Source: Spinacia oleracea
Lineage: Eukaryota > Streptophyta > Magnoliopsida > Caryophyllales > Amaranthaceae
Reading direction: 5' to 3'
NCBI RefSeq assembly: GCF_020520425.1
Contig: NC_079491.1
Coordinates: 3,658,001 to 3,722,000, forward strand
DNA length: 64,000 bases
The position numbers and the translations under genes are program-made. This document shows positions 20,358-32,800 of this stretch, piece by piece (positions within the stretch are counted from its first letter, which is position 1; every line of letters starts with the position of its first letter). The notes under the pieces are model-generated. The model was not told where the DNA came from and did no database searches. It saw only the letters and a list, made by a program, of their open reading frames with translations.

Positions 20358-20622
20358 GTAAAACTCCCTCTGTTGTCCTTTTTTGTTTGCCCCATTTCCC
20401 TTTTTGGGATGTCCCTTTGAGATTACACAAACCCTTAAATGGTAAGTTTTCTCACTTAGCTTGCTCTCTCTACCCCTCTCTCTCTCTTCATGAGACCATT
20501 TTACTATCTCATGTGCATTATTTACACCCAAATCTTAATAAAGTAAACTTTCTTCCATAGAATAATAAAACAACGACGGGAAAAGTACCAAAGCTAATCA
20601 CATAAATCATTAAATCTCCCCC

Positions 20623-20633
20623 TCTATATAAAC
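20623..20633 (+). promoter_or_regulatory. TATA box of the sulfate transporter gene
   Basis: TCTATATAAAC lies about 205 bases before the start codon at 20838 and is followed by a CT-rich leader with repeated CATTTC units (about 20730-20755). Confidence 0.6.
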
Positions 20634-20837
20634 TACAAACCCTCCATTTATTTCCCACCACCTTCACTCCACTTCATCTCAACCCTCTTAAATCCATTCT
20701 CAACTTTACATTTCCAACATTATTCTCCACTCCATTTCCATTTCCATTTCCATTTTTAACCATATAACACTATAACATACTTATAACACCTCGTCAACAG
20801 TATTATTAATTTCTCGTAAATAATACTCGTATCATAC

Positions 20838-23800
20838 ATGGGTACACTGAATGATCATCATCAGTACATGTACCCCAGTAACAACATGAACAACGAGAAG
20901 TGTAAGAGTCGGGTGGCGGTACCGCCACCACAACCGTTCTTCAAGTCACTACAAACCTCATTTAAAGAGACATTCTTCCCCGACGACCCGTTAAGGCAGT
21001 TCAAGAACCAACCACGGTCAAGGAAGTTCGTTCTCGGGTTGCAATACTTCTTTCCTATACTCGAGTGGGCCCCGAAATATACTTTGGACTTCTTCAAGTC
21101 GGACCTTATTGCTGGGATTACTATTGCTAGCCTTGCTATTCCTCAAGGGATTAGCTATGCTAAGCTTGCTAACTTGCCACCCATTCTTGGACTTTGTAAG
21201 TAAATTTATTTTTTCTGTTCTTTTTTAGTTGCAATCTTTCTATTTTGGAACGTTTTTTTTTTTTTTTGGTTCTACTACGAGTAGTTTTCACTGCCTTCGG
21301 CGAGTGGACTAATCTCCCGCGGGAGTTTGCATGGGTACCTCGATGGGCAGCATCCCTCCCAGTTGAGATTTTTTCCATTCCCAAGGCTCGAACCCGAGAC
21401 CTTGGTTAAGGAGCAAGAAACCCTTAACCACTCATGCCAACCTCAATTGGTTTGGAACGTCTCTTTTAAGTTATAACCTTTCTGTTTTTTGACAGTTTTA
21501 TACACTTGATTTTACCAAATTATCCTTATTCATATTCAATAACCCACACTTTCCCCTAACTTTATCTAAAAATAGAGGGTATAAATGTAATTTATTACCT
21601 ATTCATCTGCAATACAAATTTTGTAGTGAACAGTAAAAGTTGCATCTAAAACAGAACAAATGAAGTATATTTCTTTGACAATTGATATGCATTTAAAATT
21701 TGAGATAGTTATTTTGTACTTCGTAAGACCTAAGTGTACGTCTCCATGCACCAAAATGGAGAGATGAGGTAAAAAAAGGGAAGATAATAATCAAGTGGTT
21801 AACTTTTAGGGGGCCTAATTAGCGCCCTAATGATCACTTTTTTATATTATATAATTGAGTATAATGCTCAGTACATGGTTGTTTAGCAGTAATATATCTT
21901 GATTATGATCCCAAAAGTTGGTTCAATAATATTGTAAAGCGCTTAATTATTTAGCTTTTCGCACTAAACTGACTCAACTAAGTGTCTAAGTGTGTTATAA
22001 AATTATTAGATTTGACTTGATTGGTTAATTATATAAGTTCACTAATTCTAATCATTGATTCATCTAAAAATAACATTGTATACACAATTAAGATCAAAAC
22101 AAAAAAATAATAATCGTTTTACTGCTTTACTTTTTGTGGATTATCCTTTTTCATTGGCGAGTTAACATACAACTAAATAACAAATAAATTGTGGTCGTCT
22201 GATAGAAGACTTACTCCTAAAGTACGTGCAACTGAATAACATAATCGATAGATGTACGTACTTGTAATGGCGGATCTTTGTTTGGGGTGGGGTGGGCCTG
22301 ACCCCCGGTCGGAAAAATTTATAGTGTATTTTTTGTTAAGCCCCCTAAAATTTGTGTATAATTGTATAATTACATAGTATGTTGCTTAATTTTTTTTATT
22401 ACCGGACCACCTCGTGAAGTTGTTCAAGATCCGTCCCTGCGTACTTGTAATTTGAAGCCATGCTAACTAAACTAAACAACAACAACTTGCAAATTTTACT
22501 TATTTAATTATCATTAAACATAAATTTTAATTTGTTTTTATACTCCTTTTTTAGATATTATGAAACCTTAATTAATTTTGAAATTGTTGGGTGTAAAATA
22601 TTCAGATTCTAGCTTTGTTCCACCATTGGTGTATGCCATGATGGGAACCTCCAAAGATGTGGCGGTAGGAACGGTGGCGGTGGCGTCGCTGTTGACCGGA
22701 TCTATGCTAAGCACCGTCGTTGATCCGAACGAAAATCCAAAGTTATTCCTCCACCTCGCTTTTACTGCCACCCTTATTGCTGGTATTTTTGAAGCCACTT
22801 TAGGCCTTTTAAGGTTCGTACAGTAACTTTGTACTTCTGTGTTACTTTCTAATTTTTTTTGTTTTTACTACAGTAATTAACTACTCCTCCATCCGTCCCA
22901 TAATATAGTGTGTGTTTTCTTAAAATGGTGTCCCTAAATGATGTGCATATTTCTATTTTAAACCATTAATTTTTACCCATAATACCCTCATGCACTAATT
23001 GTAATTCCAATATTGTCTAAATAAGTCGGAATTTTTACTTTGAAAATTGTACTTTTTGACTTTTATTCAACCCCATGTGCTTAATTTTTGTTTTTTTAGG
23101 CTTATTTATTATGTACACACATTTAATTTCTAATTTCTCTTTCCATAAAAGGCAACTAACATGTACTTTATCTTGAAAGTACAAATAATTATTGTTTTTA
23201 TTATCAATGTTATCCTTTACTTTAATAACCGTAATTTTGGTCAAACGGACACTATATTATGGGACAGAGGGAGTAGTATGTGTACGTGCTAATACACGTG
23301 ATTTCTACACAATTAGAAATCTAGTAAAAATGGTTGGTACTTGGTAGATGATAGATAACTTTTTAAACCATGTTACACAATTAAAATGTTTGTAGATGCT
23401 TAAGACACATTTTCATTTTTAGTCAGTGCATGAGAATTGAGAATTGCGTGTTTGGAGGCCTCACATTCACCAACACTCTGCTTTAACGATATAGATGTGA
23501 ACTACGGAGTATTACTTATTGTCAAAATTATTTAATAAATTATTCATCTATAGATACGAGTAGGTACTAAACACAGTCGAGAATCACTAGTGATCTCTAT
23601 TGTATAAGCCAAGTCTTGAGCACTTTGATGTCCACGTCAAATATTAATAATACTTTTAATTAATATTTGATTAAAATACGTGTGTAGAGTGTTGCAACAA
23701 TTACAATTAAATATAAAATATGATTTTCGAAATATACATACGCATCACGTGCACCAAATATTAGTATCTCTATCCTAAGATTTTTAACACCTTGTAACTA

Positions 23801-26800
23801 AACATATCACGACTTTTAGTTTCATTCAATTCAAGTCCGTTTATAATAGTTTTTCACTCAATCTTAGTAATTAAGGTACCACGAATGGTATACGGAGTAA
23901 TATGTAATGGTGAAAGTTAGTGAAACCAATTACAAATTATTTTGGGACTACTTTTACCGGAGATACTAAACTATTATTCTGTAGTAAACTTAGGCTATGT
24001 TCTTTGCACCTTATTTGTATTGTTTATTACTTTTTTTTCATAAAATTAGACCAGATAAGAAAAATACTTCCTCCGTCTTTTAATACTCGCAACGTTTCTT
24101 AGTTTTACGCATGCCAATGCACAACTTTGATCATTTATATCTTAAATTCTCTTTATGCAAAAATTATAAAAAGTTGATATTTTGAAAATACACATTGAGA
24201 CGAATCTAACAAGATCCCACATGACTATGTTTTATCTTATACAAAAAACACTAAGAATAGTCAAAGTAGATTGTATGAATAGTGACAAAAGTCCAAACGT
24301 TGCGATTATTAAAAGACGGAGGAAGTACATATTAAACTAGAAAAAAGCCACTCAAAGAAAACAACAAGATCAGAAAATCTCAGACCAGACCAAACCAAAT
24401 CAAGAAAAATCAAATCAAACCAGACTAAAAACTACGGAGTAGAAAAATTAGACTAGAGCAGTTGAGCAGGTGAAGAGAACGTAGCCTTAATTATTTACGA
24501 GAAATTATAAAAAGATTGAAAACAAAACGACATCCAACATTAGGAAGTGTCGACATCTAGATAGATTGAAGTTGATATTGGGAGTATATATTACAAATGT
24601 ATGTTCCTTTTGATAAATATAGAGTGAGATTGGTCAAAAAATAGTGGGCAAAAGGCAGTAACATCGACCATGGTTTGGAAATTGGAAGTATGGGTGGTAG
24701 TGTGGTACGGATACGTTTCATTCACCTTATCGAAGTGTACGTCGTAGTAGGCCATCTATCTATAATTCTATACTCCCTCCGTCCCCTAATACTCGCACAG
24801 TTTTGACTGGACACGCATGCCGATGCACAACTTTGACCACCAATATCTTTAACTACATATTATAAAAACTTATAAAAATTTTAATATTTTGAAAATATAT
24901 ATTAAGATGAAGCCAACACTATATTATATACTAACATTTTTTTATATTCTAGAAATAAAATAGGGTCAAAGTGAATTATGTGAATAGTGCAAAAAGTCAA
25001 AACGGTGCGAGTATTAAGGGACAGAGGGAGTATGATACAATTTCCAATATTTGGTTCATTTTACACAAGGAATATATTTTGATTATTGAGTACTTTGAAT
25101 TCTACCAACAAATATGTTAGTCACGTATTGCATTGCCAAAATATTTTCAGAGGGAGATAGTACTTCTTGTGACTTTCTTCTTGGAATTTCTTTCACTTTT
25201 TCCATCTTTCTTACAAGTATCTTTTATGTAGTACTCTTGTGTAATTATATTGTGTTATTATAATCTCACCTTTCAACTCTGTTTTAGCTAGGTTCTGTTT
25301 CAATAGGGTCGTGTATATAATGTTTTGAAGTAAAATTAAATCGAATACTCTGTCAGTTTCTGAATAAAGGTATTAGGTTAATGGCAAATGCACTTGCCAA
25401 TACACAACATATATAACTTTGACCACTAATATTCTATGTAGTGATTATTACTACAAGGAATTATACCATTAACGACGGGAAATTCCGTCGCTAAAGGCCA
25501 ATAATCGTTGATTAATGACAGAATTTATGTCGCGACCCGTCATAAAAGGGGGCCGTCATAAATGGAAAATTCTGTCGTTAACCCGTCGTAAAAGACATTT
25601 GCGACGTTTGTTCCCGTCTTTGTTGGTTGTTAGTCCCGTCGCAAAAGACTTTTGAGACGGGATTTTTGACCCGTCGTTATTAGGTTGTCATTAAAGATAC
25701 AAATTATTATAGTATATCTATTAGTAAAAGTTATAAAAGGTTAAAATTATGAAAATATACATCGTGACTAGTCCAACAATATATTATAGGATAACACACG
25801 AAGTATAGTTTTTATGTATGTTAGTAAAAAATTAAGTCAAAGTTAATTAACAGGTGAATAGTGTAAAAGTACAAGTAATGTTGTCAAAACAAAATTACAA
25901 ATGATGCATTTATTCGCAAATGAAGGAGTACTAATCACACCAACCGACTTCTAATTTTGTCTTGCATTTCTAAATTAATACGTATAATATGCATTTTCTG
26001 TTGTTGTACCTTCTGTATATGCTTCGATCCTTTGTAAGTAGTGATTGATGAATGATGCTCGTGACATATTCCTAGTACATAAGAGGAGTTTAATTTCAAG
26101 TGCTTCATAGACTTGTTCATGAACGTTTTTAATTGTTTAACAATATTACAAAAAAATATACTTCGTCCGTTCTTAAATATTAGCCTCCTTTTGACTTTTC
26201 AACCCGTTTTAACTCGATATTTAAATGTAAATATCTCTAAATACGTATGTTAAAAAAATATAAAAATTTGAAATTGTTAAACTACACATTGAGACGAACA
26301 AAACGATCTCACATGAATATGTTTTGAATTACGTATTGGAAAGAAATTAGAAGATTCTCTTGAATTGTAAATAGTATCAAAATTCCAAATAGGACTAATA
26401 TTCAAGAACTGAGGGAGTACTTATATTTACTAGTAATAATTAAGTTTTAATAGTTGATGGTATGTAAATAATGATTGTGATTAATTAAGTTAATTATGAG
26501 ATTAGTGACAAAATTGGATTATATTTAATGATGGATAGTAATAATGCAGGTTAGGGTTCATAGTGGATTTCTTATCACATGCAACAATAGTGGGGTTCAT
26601 GGGAGGAGCAGCAACAGTGGTGTGCTTGCAACAGCTAAAAGGAATACTTGGTCTCACTCATTTCACTCAATCCACAGATCTCATTGATGTTATGCACTCT
26701 GTCTTTTCCCAAGAACACCAGGTTCATATTCATTTAATTCATCACTTCTTAATTATTCTCTAATTAAATCTAGCTTCATTAGTGGAGAATATTATTACTT

Positions 26801-29800
26801 AATTAAGAACATAATTGCAAAATTTATGTAATTAGTACTATATATCTCACACTGTCACATGTACACGTGCATGCATGCCTTATTTGTTCTTTTATTTTAT
26901 GATAATTATTGAAATGATTGAGTAATTACTCTATTATTGTAGATTTAATCAAAATTATTATTGTTTTTAATTGATGTTTTTGTTCTTCTTTCAGTGGAGA
27001 TGGGAAAGTGCAGTATTAGGATGCGGTTTCCTCTTTTTCCTCCTCCTCACCAAATACTTTGTAAGTTTTACTTATACTGGATTGCACATCTACAAGAATT
27101 TGTATCTTTAACGACAACCTAATTACGACGGGTTAAAAATCCCGTCGTGAAAGCCTTTTGCGACGGGGCTAACAACCAAACAATGACGGGAATAACCGTC
27201 GTAAATGTCTTTTACGACGGGTTTACGACGGGTTTCTATTTACGACGGCCCCCTTTTATGATGGGTTCGCGACAAGAAATCCCGTCGTTAATCAACGATT
27301 ATTGGCCTTTCGCCGACGGGATTTCCCGTCGTTAATAGTACAATTTCTTGTAGTGACAATAGGAATACAAGTGCATACTCTCGTTATTCGACGTTCGCGT
27401 ATGCTAAAATACATCGTATTAAGTTACTTTATTTATCCTCTGTACTAATTATTTGTGTGTGTGTGTTTTTTTTTCTAATGTAGAGCAAGAGAAAGCCAAT
27501 GTTCTTTTGGATATCAGTCATGTCTCCTTTGATTTCAATCACTTTGGGAAGTGTCCTAGTTTATCTCACACATGCTGAAAAGCATGGTGTTCAAGTGGTA
27601 AGTTACAACAAGGGATCTTTAGTCTTTACCCTTACTCAAAGTTACTCCAAATATTTCTACGATTTATATACTTTTTTTCATTTATAATATTGCACTATTT
27701 GAAATTTCACGCTTGCCAATAAATTATTTTCACCGAATCACAAATAATGATTATATAAGAGTCAAAACTCAAATGCTGCAATTATTTAAAATGGAGGAAG
27801 TATAATACGTACTCTGTAATATGTTATGGAGTACTCTGTATTATTTAATTAATTCATAGAATAAAGAAAAGTGTCACGTGACAAATAACCTTGCGGGCAA
27901 AGCTTTATATTGTAAATATCTATTTATTACTATATACTAAAAAAGATACCAGGAATGACACATGTCAATTCCTGGTGCGATTCCCCCCCCCCCCCCCCCC
28001 CCAAAACCACTTTTCCAAAAAAAAAAGTTTATCTGTTTGATTTTATTTTTATTCTCTACCTTTTTTAATAAACTATTTATGTATGGAAACAAAATTTAGT
28101 TTATAAATTATGGCCATAATAGATACGAGGTAATAAAAAATTATAGTAAATTACTAATATTTTAATCAAATCGCTATATTAAAAATGGAAAATATATCAC
28201 CCATGTTAGCGTTTTAAATATGCATATTAACTGAAATTTAAACGAGTATGTTAAAAATGTTATAACTATGCAGTAGTTTGGGAGATATTCAGTTAAATAT
28301 TTCGTAAAAAAATGATCAAAATAATCTAGTTACTACCATGTTTGACCTTTGAAAAATCATAAAAAAACAATTGTTGTAAGAAATGGATATGCAGAAAATG
28401 CATCCACAAATAGTGCAACCATCCTTGGACCACAACATAAATAATGAGTTCCATGTTATAAGTATGACGTATCATCAGAAGAATATTGGGTTGTGCCCAC
28501 TGAATCCACACCACTATTGCTTTTAAATCTTGACGTATTATAAGGTTGGGCCCACCACTCATATTTCTTCAAAGAGTCTTCTAATTGGGCCCTAACGGAA
28601 AAAGACTGTTTGCCATGATGAAGTCTTTGGGCTGGCCCATACTTTCATAATTATGGTAATATGATTCCTTTAAATGTAGAATCACTCATTTAATAGAATC
28701 TTCCTTTTTTATCCAATTCAATTATACACAAAATATAAGGGACACACCCCCACAACTCCACAAGTCCACAACTAGGGTGAGCATGGGTTTGATACCCAAA
28801 CCGATCGCATTATCGGATTGGGTATTTGATAACCAATAATGCTAAAATTAATACTTCTTCTGTTTTGAAAATATCGCACAATTTATTTTTTACACTATTC
28901 ACACTACTGCGACTTTGGCTATTTTTTGTGATTCGTACGTAAGAAAATTTTAGTCATGTGGGGTCATGTTATATTCGTATCGATGTTTATTTTCTAATCA
29001 TTAATTTTTAATAATTTTTACTTGCACACGGTTTGAGATATTAAGAGTCAAAGTAATGGTTAGAAGAGTAAAAATCAACCATGGTGCGATATTTCCGAAA
29101 CGGAGGAAGTATTTATATCTGATATCAGCTCTGGTTTTGAATATTTTGCTCTGCCACATCCACAAGGACCCTCAAAGACTTCCATTATGTTTAGAAATGC
29201 GGAATAATGGTTACACTTTTCTACTTTTAACCGTTTTAAAATACTGGTTACACTTTTATGTATTCATATGAATGAACTATTTAGTGGAGATTATAAAAAA
29301 AAGCTACTCCTATATAAAACTATAACAAATTAAGGAGTACTTAACAATGAACTTTTCACTAATCAATTTATTTAATACTTGATGAATATGCAGATTGGTT
29401 CTTTGAAGAAGGGCATTAATCCACCTTCCTTTGGAGACTTTGTATTCAACTCTCCTTACTTTCCAGTGGCTCTCAAAACTGGCCTTGTTACGGGAGTCAT
29501 TGCTATGGCTGTAAGTCACTAATTAAGTCTTTTATCTTAAACTTCGTACAACCCTTTAGATAAAGATGTTCGTACAACCTCTGGTGTACTAAAGAGTAAA
29601 GATGTTCGTGAGCCGGACCAGGCTTGACTTCGGGCCGACCCATGCCAAAGACCAATTGGAATGGGCTGGGCCAAACAAGTCAAAACGTGGCCCAGGCTCA
29701 CGTGTCCTTATATCGGTCTAGTTCATCGTGTCAAACCCAATTTCACTAAATGTAGTGTGCTTTATTGAGATGGGTCGGGCTGTGTCATGCCTTGTCATAC

Positions 29801-32800
29801 TTTTTCTAAAAAAATGCATGTCAGGCTTATCCCACGGTCCATGACTTTGTGTCCATGCCAGCCGTGCTTTCAGCCATCTTTACCCTGGACCTTAAGATTT
29901 CCTACACAACTGTTGCAGCACGTCAACATAACTTAAGTACAATAGATATATAAATCGACTAATTAAAGCTTTCCTCTTCTAGATGAAATATAATATTGGG
30001 CTTAGTGTAATTAGGGGGGGATCAGTTTTTTGGGTAGGGAATAGATGTTATAGTAGCTTTTGGTTTACTCTGTACGAGCTGCAAGTTTTTGGGGTCTTGC
30101 TCGTACCTTTTGTAAAGTTTGGATTGCTATCTCATGCTTTAGCTTAATATAATATATCCTTCGTTGCGTCAAAAAAAAAAAGACTAATTAAAGCTTTCGT
30201 CCGGTATCGTTTTTTGTTTTGAGTTTTCAGTTTTTTACAAAACTAAAAACCAAAATACGAAAACCACAAAAAGTAGTTTTCAATTTTTTGTTGTCAGTTT
30301 TCAAAATCAACATGATTACAAAATATAGTGTATGTTATCCATTTTGGGTGTCCCAAAATGTTTTGTCTGTTTTCCATTTTCGGTGTCTCAAAATGTGGTC
30401 TAACATTTAATGTTTGTACCTAGAAAATAGTGTGGTCCTATCAATAATGTTTCTATCATGAAAATGTAGTCCCATAATTTTTTGTTTTTTGTCCTTTTGT
30501 TTAAAAAATAAAATAAAATGTGTACTTATCTTCTAAAGTACAATAACACTAATAGTTCATCATGTTATCTTTTAAGTTTCTTAATTACCGTGAAAAATGT
30601 CAAACAGGTAGTATAAATATGACTTTCAAAATCACAAAACTAAAAATTGAAAACAGTGATACTAAAGGAGCCCTTAATTACTTTGATATGATCTAATGCA
30701 GGAAGGGATTGCCGTAGCTAGAAGTTTTGCAATGTTCAAGAACTACAACATTGACGGTAACAAAGAAATGGTTGCCTTTGGGGTAATGAACATAATTGGA
30801 TCCTGCACCTCTTGTTATCTTACCTCAGGTATATACATTAATTAACTTAAACAATAATTAGCCAAAATTGCTAAAAATGACATTTTATAATCCAAATTTT
30901 GCGAGATAGGACCTTATATAATTTCTTTTGTGAAATCACATCTTAATGTAATTTTTTTTTGCGAAAAAGGACCTTATATAATTTATTTTGGTACAATCAC
31001 ACCTTAATGTAATTCTTTTTTGCGAAAGACAACCAAAAGTAAGTTTCTAGCATGGACTAGGCTTTTCCGGCAATTGACTTGCACGTGTGGCTTTATTTTA
31101 TTAACCACACCCGATTTTCCTTCAAAATTCTAAGTTTTAAAACTTAAAGTTGAAAAAAAAAATCGAAATAAAATCAAGTTTGAAAATTCAAGACTCGGGA
31201 AAATCAGTGTCTTTAGCCAAGTTAAGCCACATGTGTTGCTCACGCGCAAGTCAATGGCGTAAAAGCCCAGTCAATGTCGGAAACTTCCCTAGGTCCTTTC
31301 TCACAAAAAAAAATACATTAAGGTGTGATTTCACAAAAAAGAGTATATTAAGATCCTTTCTTGCAAAATTTGAGTTATAAAAGGTTCGTTTTAGCAAATT
31401 TGCCTAATAATCTACTAAAATACATCTCAAATAACTTTCTCATTTTACTAATCACAATTTTCTCATGTATAATTAATCTGTTATTAATTGGTAGGTCCAT
31501 TTTCGAGGTCAGCTGTGAATTACAATGCAGGGTGCAAAACAGCGTTTTCAAACATAGTAATGTCAATTGCAGTGATGATCACATTGTTATTCCTGACACC
31601 ATTGTTCTTCTACACACCTCTTGTTGTTCTATCATCAATTATCATGTCTGCTATGCTCGGCCTTATAGATTATGAGGCCGCGATCCATCTATGGAAGACG
31701 GATAAGTTTGATTTCGTTGTTTGTATAAGTGCTTACATTGGTGTGGTTTTTGGTAGTGTTGAAGTTGGCTTAATGATCGCGGTAAGTATGTTAATTCAAT
31801 AATGTGCTTTTCACTTCACCTGGTTTGGTATTTTAATGTTTTTTGGTTTTTCTGGTTTGGTTTGTTCTTAAGATGTCCGTGAGACGGATCAGGCTCCGGG
31901 CCGAGCCATAGTCGTGGGCCTACACGGGTCGGCCCACCCCGAGCTCCACTCCGTATCGAGCCGGGCCGGGTCGGAAAGTTCAAAATATATCAGGCCCATT
32001 CTTGGCCCATGAGCTGCCGGGCCGGGCCGTCGTGCCTAATCCTAATTTTACTAAATTTAGCGTCTTTTGTTATGTCGTGTTTAATAATCGCGGTAAATAT
32101 GTTCAACTTGTTCTCTTCACTTCACCTGGTCCGGTACTTGAGTACTTTTTGCTTTTTCTGGTCTATTGTGGTCTAAAGATGGTCATGGGTCGGGTTTTGG
32201 TCTTAGCCCGTGGTTATTGGCTTAAACGTGTCGGGCCACAACGTGCTGTTCTGGAAATTCCAAAATAGGACCCAGACCCACGGACTTTCGGGTCGGGCCG
32301 TCGGGCCAAAGCTTAAATTTAGTGTGCCTTGTCGTGCTTTTTTCCCAAAAAAATTACGGCTCAGGCCCGATACAAGGCTTACGGCTTCATGCTCGTCCTG
32401 GACCGTGTTTTTTGTGCCCGTACCGGGCCGGGCCTGGCATCGGGCCGGCCCGACACACATCCATCTTTAGTCTGGTATGAAATTTTCTAGTTTGATCTAA
32501 TAAGCAGTAAGAATAAGGTGAATAGAACAGAGCCTAAGCATATAGATAACGTACTGATGTTGTTCGAAAAATTAATGCAGGTTACATTATCAGTGTTGAG
32601 GGTATTGTTGTATGTGGCTAGACCAAAGACGGTAGTTCTTGGTAATGTGCCGAATTCAATTTGCTTTAGGAGTGTTGAGCAATACCCTGAAGCTCAAACT
32701 GTGCCTGGAATTCTCATACTTGAAATTGGTGCTCCTATATATTTTGCCAATGCCACTTACCTAAGAGAAAGGTAACATATATATGTTCAAAATTGAAGTT

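Noticed and set aside
24067-25030. Possible CRISPR-like or clustered repeat array in the repeated CTCCCTCCGTC motifs
   Set aside because: The motifs are paired ends of separate Stowaway-like MITEs flanked by TA, not regularly spaced repeats; the genome is plant.
32002-32470. Several overlapping GC-rich open frames in sulfate transporter intron 8
   Set aside because: They exist on both strands because the hAT-like MITE is G+C-rich and stop-poor; no protein similarity.
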